Shown here one piece after another: positions 53,210 through 59,993 of a stretch of DNA of 61,633 nucleotides (position 1 is the stretch's first letter; the number at the start of each line of letters is the position of its first letter). The DNA is taken from the IMG/VR virus record IMGVR_UViG_3300037508_000909, positions 1-61,633 of that record. One strand, 5' to 3'. A program made the translations under genes and the position numbers. This stretch comes from a virus. Below the pieces are notes generated by a model. It was given only the letters and a program-made list of their open reading frames with translations, searched no databases and was not told the origin of the DNA.

Positions 53210-54226
53210 ATGAACAATCCCATCCAAGCAGCATTCAAGCAGGTCAATGTCCGCGACCTGCAATTCGTCTCACTGGTCACGACCATTGAGACCGGAATCC
53301 TCGGCGAGACCGAGCAGGTCAGCCACATCATTGATGACGAGGCATATGAGCGGTTTGAGGCCCACGGTTTTTACAACCCGTGGGGCACTGGCTTCGTTAA
53401 CGACCGCACGCATTGCGACTGTTGCGGGCACCGAGTCACCTACGTTTGCGTCGTCGGTGCGCCCAACAACCGCTTCTTTGGCGTGGGTCGCGATTGTTTT
53501 ACCGCGCTCGGTTATGACGCGCAGTCAGTCGAATCCGCGTCCATCGAAGTTGTCCGCCGGAGCAAGCGGCAACGGGAAAACGCTGCTCGCGAACGGAAAA
53601 TCGCTGAGATTGCCCAGCAAAACGCTGGGTTCGCTGAGGCATACGCTGCCGCTCGCAAAACGACGGGCATCGCGGGAGACATCGCCGACAAAATCGCTCG
53701 GTACGGCAACCCCTCCGAGAAACAGGTCGCGTTCCTCATACGCTGGCACGCAGAGAGGCTTACCGCTCTGGAGCGCGTAAAATCCTCGCCGCTGGCCGCT
53801 GGCAAGGCATCAGTGCAGGGCACAGTTGCCTCCGCTAAATTCCGCCGCGTTAAGGCGTTCTACGGGGGCGGAGACGAGGCAAAACTCGCGCTGGTTGTCG
53901 CTCTGGAAAGCGGCCACAAAGTGTATGTAAAAGTCGCGCTCGGATGCCCGTTTGATGTTACTGAGGGGATTTTCCCTGCCGACTTGCCCGTCCCCTCGTT
54001 GGTCGGTGCGCCCGTGAGCTTTACGGCTACGCTTGAGCCGTCCACGGACGACCCGACATTCCTATTCGCAAAACGCGCTGCGAAGTTGGAGGTCAACGGT
54101 TTAGCGGTCACAAAACCGAAATTCTCGGACAGGGGGGTTGTCGGGCAGTGGGCCGATGAGGCAAATCGAGTCCACGACGAAGAGGTCGCCCGTCGATTGG
54201 AGGCGCAGGAAGTATCTGTCGGGTAG
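53210..54226 (+). CDS. Zn-knuckle early protein (Cys-rich, OB-like middle)
   Basis: 338 residues. N-terminal metal site: HCDCCGHRVTYVCVVG, then GVGRDCFTALG. A helical segment with GNPSEKQVAFLIRWHAE follows, then a beta-rich region (ASVQGTVASAKFRRVKAFYG, HKVYVKVALG). The Cys site with VGxxC is a recurring phage/plasmid module, shared in outline with the gene at 55313. It may bind nucleic acid. Preceded by its own cassette. Confidence 0.6.
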   Translation: MNNPIQAAFKQVNVRDLQFVSLVTTIETGILGETEQVSHIIDDEAYERFEAHGFYNPWGTGFVNDRTHCDCCGHRVTYVCVVGAPNNRFFGVGRDCFTALGYDAQSVESASIEVVRRSKRQRENAARERKIAEIAQQNAGFAEAYAAARKTTGIAGDIADKIARYGNPSEKQVAFLIRWHAERLTALERVKSSPLAAGKASVQGTVASAKFRRVKAFYGGGDEAKLALVVALESGHKVYVKVALGCPFDVTEGIFPADLPVPSLVGAPVSFTATLEPSTDDPTFLFAKRAAKLEVNGLAVTKPKFSDRGVVGQWADEANRVHDEEVARRLEAQEVSVG

Positions 54227-54233
54227 CGTGTTG

Positions 54234-54261
54234 CGGGGCGGGGGACAACTCCCTCGCCCCG
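54234..54261 (+). terminator. GC hairpin abutting cassette 6
   Basis: 11-bp stem CGGGGCGGGGG/CCCTCGCCCCG (one G-T) with loop ACAACT; the next base is the first T of cassette 6. No T-run of its own. Probably isolates the two transcription units. Confidence 0.6.
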
Positions 54262-54366
54262 TATGACACAACTTCCTGAGAAAAAAACTTTAAAACTCAG
54301 GAGAGTTGACCGATATTCATATCAAGCGGACGCAGTTGTCCGCGAAACCAAAACCTACCTAAAAAA
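54262..54366 (+). promoter_or_regulatory. Promoter/leader cassette 6
   Basis: TATGACACAACTTCCTGAG at 54262, CCGATATTC at 54310 (48 nt), hairpin GCGGAC-GCAGTT-GTCCGC at 54326 (64 nt), linker ACCTACCTAAAAAA, ATG 54367. AACT-TCCTGAG also pairs with CTCAGGA-G-AGTT just downstream, the clearest case of the first-block stem. Confidence 0.75.
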
Positions 54367-55170
54367 ATGAGCACCAATAGCACCAATAATAATCGGGCAA
54401 CGCACTACGGCACCTGCCAACTTTGTGGGTCGTTGCAAAAAGCGAACAGAAAAACGAATCGTTTGGCCGACCACGGCTACACGTTGGCCTATGGCTTCCA
54501 AGCGGGAACTTGCAGAGGCTCAAGCAGACTCCCCTTCGAGGTTTGCAAAGCCTTCGCGGAGGAAGTTTTGGCCCTATGCAAAAAGCAGGTTGCCGAGTTT
54601 GTGGAAACCCCTCGGCCTGAGAGCACGGCTAAAAACCGCTGGGACAAATGCCCCAAAATCACTGCATGGCAACTGGCTCGGAGTCAGCAAGCTGGGCGTA
54701 AAAACTACATTTTTTGGGCGGAGCCTCGGCTTGCAAACTGGGCACCCAGCGCACAGAAAACAGTTAGGGAGGTTGAGGCAGTCGAGGCATCGGCTAAGGC
54801 AACCCGCACTGGTATCCGTGCTCTCTCTGGGGCAGTGAAACTCGCGAAACGCGACCTATCCAAGTTTGGGGAGCATTTCCAGAAGGTCTTGGAAAAGACT
54901 ATCAATGGGCATTTGTACGATGAACAACAAGCCTTTTGGCGCGTAGCGATTGCCGCAAAAAATTACGACTTGGACGGAAGGCTTCCGGTTTGGCCGAAAG
55001 AGTCGGAAATCGTTGACATCCCGTACTTTACATCGAACTCCGTTGCCAAGCTCGCGAGAATTGCTCGCAATAGCGGCAATGCCGAGTTGATTGCCGGAGC
55101 AGAAAGGCTCGAAAAACTCTCCGAGGTTTACGAGGGAGCGAGAAAAGCATACGCAGCCGCAAAGGCATAA
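54367..55170 (+). CDS. Zinc-ribbon-type early protein
   Basis: 267 residues. N-terminal module: CQLCGSLQK, LADHGYTLAYGF and CRGSSRLPFEVC, a zinc-ribbon-like unit known from other phage and plasmid proteins. The rest is helical (coiled-coil-like at 140-185). Own cassette upstream. Function unknown. Confidence 0.6.
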   Translation: MSTNSTNNNRATHYGTCQLCGSLQKANRKTNRLADHGYTLAYGFQAGTCRGSSRLPFEVCKAFAEEVLALCKKQVAEFVETPRPESTAKNRWDKCPKITAWQLARSQQAGRKNYIFWAEPRLANWAPSAQKTVREVEAVEASAKATRTGIRALSGAVKLAKRDLSKFGEHFQKVLEKTINGHLYDEQQAFWRVAIAAKNYDLDGRLPVWPKESEIVDIPYFTSNSVAKLARIARNSGNAELIAGAERLEKLSEVYEGARKAYAAAKA

Positions 55171-55178
55171 GCAGCAGA

Positions 55179-55206
55179 GGGCGAGGGGGATAGCAACCCC
55201 TCGCTC
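55179..55206 (+). terminator. GC hairpin just before cassette 7
   Basis: GGGCGAGGGG/CCCCTCGCTC, 10 bp with one G-T, loop GATAGCAA, ending 2 nt before cassette 7. Same arrangement as before cassette 6. Confidence 0.55.
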
Positions 55207-55208
55207 CG

Positions 55209-55312
55209 TATGACACAAGTTTCCCAACAAAAATACTTTTCTTTCGGCCAACTTTGGCCGATATTCATATCAAGCGGGCGCGGTCGCCCGCGAAACTCAA
55301 CTACTCAAAAAA
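55209..55312 (+). promoter_or_regulatory. Promoter/leader cassette 7
   Basis: TATGACACAAGTTTCCCAA at 55209, CCGATATTC at 55258 (49 nt), hairpin GCGGGCG-CGGT-CGCCCGC at 55274 (65 nt), linker ACTCAACTACTCAAAAAA, ATG 55313. One nucleotide longer than the other copies, with a local CGGCCA/TGGCCG hairpin before the CCGATA box. Confidence 0.75.
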
Positions 55313-56122
55313 ATGTACACACTCGAACAACTCAGCAACAGTCAGGTAGTCGGATTCTGGTCAAGGCCCGCCGCGAGCCTCGCGGAAGTTAACCCCGACG
55401 CATACAACGCCGCGCTCGCGGACGCTCCCCGCGTCGAAGGCATCGGCTTCTGCTCTCACTGCGGGCGGGACATCGCCCATAACGTCATCATCCGCGATTT
55501 TCGCGGAAAGCTGCAGGTCATCGGCGAGACCTGCGCCGAGAAGGTTGGTATCTCGCCCGCTGAGATTGAGGCAGCGAAGGAGGAGCGCAGGGAGGCTGCT
55601 GAGGCCGCTCGTTGGGCACGCCAACAGGCCGAGGCTGACAGCAGCGTGTTCACTTCGGGAAAATACGCGGGGCAAAAAATCGCAGACGTGCTCGCGTCCG
55701 ACGAGCGGTATTGCCTCTGGTTCGAGACCAACTTTGGCGGGCAGCGCAGCGCAAACGGCATCGCCGCTAAAACAATCGCAAACCTCCTCGCTCCGGCTCG
55801 CGCTGAGGCCGCTGCTGAGGCCGCTGCACGCGCCGAGCAGCACGCTGAGTTGCTCGCTGAGTTGCGCTCAGTGCGGGTTTTGGTGACTCAGGTTGAGCAA
55901 AATGGTCGCTGGTATCCGCTCGCAAACCCCTATCATCGTGACTCTAAAAGCTGCGCCGAACTGGCAAACGCCATCGAGCGCGGGTGCGCCCCCGCCGGAT
56001 GGGTTGTCGAGGCAGCAGCCAAAGACCTCGCCAAGGCCGCTGGGATTGGCCGTGCTCGCAAGGCCAAGGACGCATTCATCGCCGCGTTTTATGCGCGGCT
56101 CCCTAGCTTCATCAATGGATAA
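55313..56122 (+). CDS. Zn-knuckle protein with ExoX-C-like segment
   Basis: 269 residues. N-terminal metal site GFCSHCGRDIAHNVIIRD and GETCAEKVG (same outline as the gene at 53210). A middle segment FTSGKYAGQKIADVLASDER then YCLWF resembles the short DUF3820/ExoX C-terminal module (GKYKG...Y..W). Ala/Glu helical linker, then a C-terminal domain. Probably nucleic-acid related; not established. Confidence 0.6.
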   Translation: MYTLEQLSNSQVVGFWSRPAASLAEVNPDAYNAALADAPRVEGIGFCSHCGRDIAHNVIIRDFRGKLQVIGETCAEKVGISPAEIEAAKEERREAAEAARWARQQAEADSSVFTSGKYAGQKIADVLASDERYCLWFETNFGGQRSANGIAAKTIANLLAPARAEAAAEAAARAEQHAELLAELRSVRVLVTQVEQNGRWYPLANPYHRDSKSCAELANAIERGCAPAGWVVEAAAKDLAKAAGIGRARKAKDAFIAAFYARLPSFING

Positions 56123-56474
56123 AACGCCCATCATCAACAAAATATGGGCCAACAACCCGTCGCTGTCCGACCTCGCCCAAAAGGCGGGGTCTGGCTGCGG
56201 TGCAGCGTTGGCAGCACTGGCAAAAAGCGCAACCATCCGAGGGGGGAGCTACCTCTCGCCGGAGGAGTGGCGCGTAGTCTCCGAGTGGCAGGGCGAGCAG
56301 CCCATGCGAGCGGTCGCAATCGCAACCGTCCGCGCACTCCACAACCTCGTCATTGCAGGGGCAGGGACGAGGGAGCAACAGGACGCTGCTCTCGACCTTG
56401 CGGAGTCACTGCTCAACGATATGGCCCGAAAACAAACAGAACAGCCCCAAAACGGCGACGAAGAAACAAAGTAG
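56115..56474 (+). CDS. Hypothetical helical protein
   Basis: 119 residues from ATG 56115, overlapping the preceding stop by 8 nt; an upstream in-frame extension lies in that gene. Ala-rich helices (SGCGAALAALAKSA, DAALDLAESLLNDMARK). No family recognised. Confidence 0.5.
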   Translation: MDKTPIINKIWANNPSLSDLAQKAGSGCGAALAALAKSATIRGGSYLSPEEWRVVSEWQGEQPMRAVAIATVRALHNLVIAGAGTREQQDAALDLAESLLNDMARKQTEQPQNGDEETK

Positions 56475-56475
56475 T

Positions 56476-56937
56476 ATGAATACAGCGGACACATATAAAA
56501 AACAGGACGACGAGGGCAACGAACTTGTTGTCGAAAAAGGCAAAGTGAAGCTCCGGTTAGCAAGCGAGAATTTTGCTCGCAACCTTGGCACGATTGTTGG
56601 CTCAACGCTTCACGTCGAGCGGGACTCGTTTCGACACCTCCACCACAAGAGCAACTCGTATGGGTTCAACTACAACCTGCTCAAGTTGCCGTTGTTCCGG
56701 AATGTCGTTGTAAAGGTCAATGGCTCAGACTTTTACAAGGTTCCGAAAGAAACCATCATCGAAAAGGGGAAAATCATGTTCTTCAAGAAAACAAAAGCGG
56801 GCAGTTTCGAGGTGCAGATTTTCTTTAACCGCAACGACTTAGAGCGGTTCAAGTGCGACCAATCACAACTGGACGACGATGAGGCGAGTGAGGCATTCAT
56901 CGCGGAACTTATAAAGCATTCGGACAAAGCAGTATAA
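56476..56937 (+). CDS. Hypothetical protein
   Basis: 153 residues from ATG 56476 (MNTADTYKKQDDEGN); abuts the preceding stop (TAGTATG). Mixed beta/alpha, basic middle and acidic end. No motif recognised. Confidence 0.5.
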   Translation: MNTADTYKKQDDEGNELVVEKGKVKLRLASENFARNLGTIVGSTLHVERDSFRHLHHKSNSYGFNYNLLKLPLFRNVVVKVNGSDFYKVPKETIIEKGKIMFFKKTKAGSFEVQIFFNRNDLERFKCDQSQLDDDEASEAFIAELIKHSDKAV

Positions 56938-56960
56938 CATTAACAATCAAATAAAAACCA

Positions 56961-57218
56961 ATGATTAAACATAACGAATTACCCCACGGGGATGTTGACC
57001 ACCCCGAACACTACAACCTCCACCCAAGTGGAATTGAATGTATCGATGTGGCTGAGGGGTTTAACTTTAACCTTGGGAACGTCATTAAATACGTTTGGCG
57101 GGCAGGTCTTAAAGGTGACACTGTTATCGACTTACGCAAAGCGAGGTGTTATTTGCAACGCGAAATCGACCGTCTTGAAATGGTTAAGGTTCAGGGAGAA
57201 AGGAAGGACTCGAAATGA
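56961..57218 (+). CDS. DUF3310 protein (nucleotide kinase-like family)
   Basis: 85 residues. Matches DUF3310 well: VDHPEHYNLHPSGIECIDVA, then NLGNVIKYVWRAGLKGD and a C-terminal helix LRKARCYLQREIDRL. Common in phage early regions and often annotated nucleotide kinase-like, without proof. It overlaps the next start (ATGA) and opens the SD-driven cluster 57-59 kb. Confidence 0.8.
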   Translation: MIKHNELPHGDVDHPEHYNLHPSGIECIDVAEGFNFNLGNVIKYVWRAGLKGDTVIDLRKARCYLQREIDRLEMVKVQGERKDSK

Positions 57219-57484
57219 GCGGACGATTTGCTTGCAAGGTATGCGGTCAATTCCATGAGCCGCATTGTATGTCGTCGCCTATCAATCCTCCGCTGGCGCA
57301 TGGATTTATCACATTGCCGATTGATTGGAAGAGGGAACGCATTTCGATGGCGCGTGCGGCGATGCAGGGGATTGTCCACGATTTTCCGGTGAAGCAAACA
57401 GGAGGGCCAGAGATAGTTGCAATGATTGCACTCCAAGTCGCCGACGCGCTGATTGCCGAGCTTAAGAAGGAGGTGCAGGCATGA
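57215..57484 (+). CDS. Small hypothetical protein with N-terminal Cys site
   Basis: 89 residues, ATGA overlap. N-terminus CKVCGQFHEPHC could bind zinc; C-terminal helix (EIVAMIALQVADALIAELKK). Its last codons form the Shine-Dalgarno AAGGAGGTGCAGGC of the next gene. Confidence 0.55.
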   Translation: MSGRFACKVCGQFHEPHCMSSPINPPLAHGFITLPIDWKRERISMARAAMQGIVHDFPVKQTGGPEIVAMIALQVADALIAELKKEVQA

Positions 57485-57798
57485 GCATTGAAGAAATCGA
57501 GCAACAGGTCGTCGCGTGGGCTGATGCGCGGGGCATACTTATGCATTCCGACTCCAAAGCGCAGACATTGAAGGCGGTTAGCGAAATGGGCGAGCTGGCC
57601 GATGCCATCATCAAGGGTGACTGCGATGATGCTGTAGACGCGATTGGCGATGTGATAGTTTGTCTCACAAACCTGTGCGCCATGAACGGCTGGAACCTGC
57701 ATTACTGCTATGCGAGGGCATGGAACACAATCAAACACCGAACAGGCAAGATGTCCGCGAGCGGGGCGTTCGTGAAAGATGAGGAGGTGCAGCCGTGA
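57481..57798 (+). CDS. MazG-like nucleotide pyrophosphohydrolase, copy 2
   Basis: 105 residues, ATGA overlap and strong Shine-Dalgarno. KAVSEMGELADAI (E35, E38) and DAIGDVIVCLTNLC (D53, D57) give the MazG helix pair; the gap between them is shorter than in the copy at 1079. The C-terminus KDEEVQP is encoded by the next gene's ribosome-binding cassette. It probably hydrolyses nucleoside triphosphates. Two divergent copies in one phage suggest different substrates. Confidence 0.75.
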   Translation: MSIEEIEQQVVAWADARGILMHSDSKAQTLKAVSEMGELADAIIKGDCDDAVDAIGDVIVCLTNLCAMNGWNLHYCYARAWNTIKHRTGKMSASGAFVKDEEVQP

Positions 57799-57911
57799 GC
57801 GAGGTTTGGACGCACCTTATTCGGCCCATGTCGGGTTGTACCGCAGCAACTCCACCTCCTCACACGCGGGTGGTGGATGTGAGCGACAGCAAAAACAAAG
57901 GGGGCGCAGCC
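57795..57911 (+). other. Leader-like reading frame with internal anti-Shine-Dalgarno
   Basis: Reads in frame from GTG 57795 (GTGA overlap) into the gene at 57912, but the 39 codons look unlike protein. It contains CACCTCCTCACAC (57853-57865), complementary over 10 nt to the ribosome-binding site at 57780-57789 and over 12 nt to that at 58101-58112. It may be a leader peptide or switch, or simply the N-terminus of the next protein. Confidence 0.4.
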
Positions 57912-58121
57912 GTGAGCAAAAAATACACAATCGAATTCACCGAAGACTTCTATGTGGGAGAGAACGAAGATTCTGATTTTTGGGAGAACTGGGGAGAGGT
58001 GGGTGATGGGAGAAACGAAAAGGAAAGCATAAAGGTTATGAAAGAGATGCGCGAAGACCTTGAGAGGTTTGGTTTCCGTTTTCGTCTTGTCGAAACAACA
58101 TGTGAGGAGGTGCAGCCGTGA
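57912..58121 (+). CDS. Small hypothetical protein
   Basis: 69 residues from GTG 57912, preceded by GGGGGCGCAGCC, a variant of the local start cassette. Acidic (EDFYVGENEDSDFWENWGE). Ends CEEVQP, again encoded by the next ribosome-binding cassette. The start at 57795 is the in-frame alternative. Confidence 0.5.
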   Translation: MSKKYTIEFTEDFYVGENEDSDFWENWGEVGDGRNEKESIKVMKEMREDLERFGFRFRLVETTCEEVQP

Positions 58122-58405
58122 CCGACGAGCAAATCAACCGCGCTATTGCCGAAGCGTGTGGGTGGAACAACAAGCCAGTTGTGCGCACAAATGGCAAAGG
58201 CAGTGTTTGGGTTACTGAGTGGCCAGACTACTGCTCCGACCTCAACGCGATGCACGAGGCGGAGAAGGTGCTGACCTTTGATGAGTGGGATATTTATTGC
58301 GTACATTTAGGTGACACTCAGCCATCCTGTGCAAAAGCCAACGCCCGTCAACGCGCAGAGGCGTTTCTGCGCACATTGGGTAAGTGGGAGGAGGTGCAGC
58401 CGTGA
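58118..58405 (+). CDS. Phage ABA-sandwich-like small protein
   Basis: 95 residues, GTG start in the GTGA overlap. PDYCSDLNAMHEAEKVL and a C-terminal RQRAEAFLRTLGKWEE match the small phage ABA sandwich family found in many early regions, of unknown function. Confidence 0.7.
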   Translation: MTDEQINRAIAEACGWNNKPVVRTNGKGSVWVTEWPDYCSDLNAMHEAEKVLTFDEWDIYCVHLGDTQPSCAKANARQRAEAFLRTLGKWEEVQP

Positions 58406-58656
58406 GTTTTGACCCTCGATGGCTCGACAGATGGCTCGCAGATGTGCCGGAAGACACCGATGGGCCGGAGTGCGTGAAGTGCGGCGACCTCATGGAGTGG
58501 CAAGCTGACCACGACGAGTTTGGCCCATGCGGAGACTGGAAGTGCGTATCAAGAGACTGCGCCCCACACCTTTACCAAAATGAAAACGAGCAAGAAACAA
58601 AACAAAAAAACGGTTCAGATTGCGAAAGCAGCCAACCGGATTCTGGAAAACATTGA
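58402..58656 (+). CDS. Small zinc-ribbon-like protein
   Basis: 84 residues from GTG 58402 behind GGAGGAGGTGCAGCC. Four Cys in CVKCGDLMEW and CGDWKCVSRDC form a probable zinc site. The C-terminal 26 residues overlap another gene and look low-complexity, so the true functional part may end near residue 60. Confidence 0.55.
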   Translation: MSFDPRWLDRWLADVPEDTDGPECVKCGDLMEWQADHDEFGPCGDWKCVSRDCAPHLYQNENEQETKQKNGSDCESSQPDSGKH

Positions 58657-58753
58657 GTTTTATATGACTCAAGAAGAGATAGACCATGTAAAGTCATTAT
58701 TCGCAGAGGAATATGCAATCATCAAACTTGAAATCGAATGTGCTATGCGTTGA
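58580..58753 (+). CDS. Small helical protein
   Basis: 57 residues from ATG 58580, overlapping the previous gene by 77 nt in a different frame. Basic N-terminus (KTSKKQNKKTVQIAKAANR), then an acidic helix. One of the two overlapping frames may be the minor product; this one has good coding character after 58656. Confidence 0.4.
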   Translation: MKTSKKQNKKTVQIAKAANRILENIEFYMTQEEIDHVKSLFAEEYAIIKLEIECAMR

Positions 58754-59114
58754 ACCCGTTTGGGGGCAACGGCATGGAGAGAAGCATGGCAACTGGACAA
58801 GGCAGTCATCGCACATCAAGTGCCGCGCAGATGCCGTTGGCGCAATGGTTTACGTCTTTGGTGACGAAAGGATTCTGGCGCATTGCATTGAAGATGCGTG
58901 CGTTACGCTTCAGGAGCAGAAACTTGAATCGCTCAAGAAGGAACTGAAAGCATTCCAGTGGGAGTTAAATGAGCTTGATATTGCGATGGCAGAAATCGAA
59001 GACGAGATAGAGAATAAGCAGCTAGAAATAAGCAAATTGCAAAAAGAAATAGCGCAGCAAATCAGTTTGCATAAGTCACCCCCAGTTGACCCGAACCAGA
59101 TTCCGCTGTTGTAA
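58713..59114 (+). CDS. Coiled-coil hypothetical protein
   Basis: 133 residues from ATG 58713 with a weak AGAGG ahead; ATG 58845 (MVYVFGDERILAH) is an alternative start. Residues about 65-120 are a long heptad-like helix (LESLKKELKAFQWELNELD). It overlaps the preceding small gene. Function unknown. Confidence 0.5.
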   Translation: MQSSNLKSNVLCVEPVWGQRHGEKHGNWTRQSSHIKCRADAVGAMVYVFGDERILAHCIEDACVTLQEQKLESLKKELKAFQWELNELDIAMAEIEDEIENKQLEISKLQKEIAQQISLHKSPPVDPNQIPLL

Positions 59115-59158
59115 ACAAAAAAACTTGTCATAAAAAAATCAAACGATAGAACACGAAT

Positions 59159-59443
59159 ATGGACACATTGTTCCTTGACGAGGTAGAAGTCCGATACCTC
59201 CCATCAACGGCAAAAAGAGCGGATAGGGTCAAGCTCGCATATATCAATCGCGGCAAGACACTTACAATGCATTTCGAGGGGACGAAGGTGGAAAACCCTG
59301 ACCATGAGGCAATTGAGTTTCTCAACCAGCACGAAGTGCCTGTTGAGTTCGCAATCTCACGGGATGGGTCGCGCCCAACATCTCTCGGAATCAAAGCAGA
59401 ACACAGAAAGCAGCTTTGTAAGCTGTTCAAAATCAAAAGATAA
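59159..59443 (+). CDS. Hypothetical protein
   Basis: 94 residues, basic, compact beta-alpha composition (DEVEVRYLPSTAKRADRV). One-base overlap with the next gene (TAATGG). No family recognised. Confidence 0.5.
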   Translation: MDTLFLDEVEVRYLPSTAKRADRVKLAYINRGKTLTMHFEGTKVENPDHEAIEFLNQHEVPVEFAISRDGSRPTSLGIKAEHRKQLCKLFKIKR

Positions 59444-59865
59444 TGGAAGAACAAGATACACTAATAACGGAAGCATCGCAGCCTGAAGCGTTTGCAAGTA
59501 AGCCCCACGAAAGTAAGCTCGACATCCTCGATAAAGTGTTCGCATCGAACACTCGTCGCAAGATTCGGTACTTTCTCATCGTTGGCGATTTCACCGAGGA
59601 GAAGAAGACCATCATTGTCCACATCGACTCCGGCGCATGGATTAGTCTGGAAAACTCGTTCGATGAGGCAGTTGAGCGAATCGACGAGAAGCCAGAGAAC
59701 GACGCACCGCTCTTGAGCGCAATCCTCACGACGCGAATGATGGCGATTGAGAATGCCATCATTAAGGAGCAACAGAAAGCAGCAGATTCGAGCGAGCCAT
59801 CGTGCGATGTTCAATCCTCATGCTCTGCTGATGCTTCATGCGATGTAGATTCGCAGCCTGAGTAA
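59443..59865 (+). CDS. Hypothetical acidic protein before the terminase region
   Basis: 140 residues. A central domain (KIRYFLIVGDFTEEKKTIIV) and a Ser/Cys/Asp-rich C-terminal tail with Cys spaced regularly (PSCDVQSSCSADASCDVD). No family recognised. Confidence 0.5.
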   Translation: MEEQDTLITEASQPEAFASKPHESKLDILDKVFASNTRRKIRYFLIVGDFTEEKKTIIVHIDSGAWISLENSFDEAVERIDEKPENDAPLLSAILTTRMMAIENAIIKEQQKAADSSEPSCDVQSSCSADASCDVDSQPE

Positions 59866-59891
59866 AAGACCCACAGGGGGGATTATACAAG

Positions 59892-59925
59892 GGGGGATGA
59901 GCCTGAAATGTCAAGCTCATTCCCC
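59892..59925 (+). terminator. Hairpin upstream of the small terminase gene
   Basis: GGGGGATGAGC/GCTCATTCCCC, 11 bp with one G-T, loop of 12 nt. Two GGGGGGAT repeats lie at 59876 and 59891. No T-run. It could end the upstream unit or be part of a packaging site; nothing decides. Confidence 0.45.
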
Positions 59926-59993
59926 TGAGTATACATAGATTGCACAAGACAAGTGACTTACGACATTCGCAAAACTAATCGCAACCGACTAAC

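Noticed and set aside
46821-55312. The seven repeated cassettes as a CRISPR array or transposon ends
   Set aside because: Copies are separated by 0.75-2.4 kb of genes, are not identical, are all in one orientation and precede start codons; no transposase or target duplication is seen.
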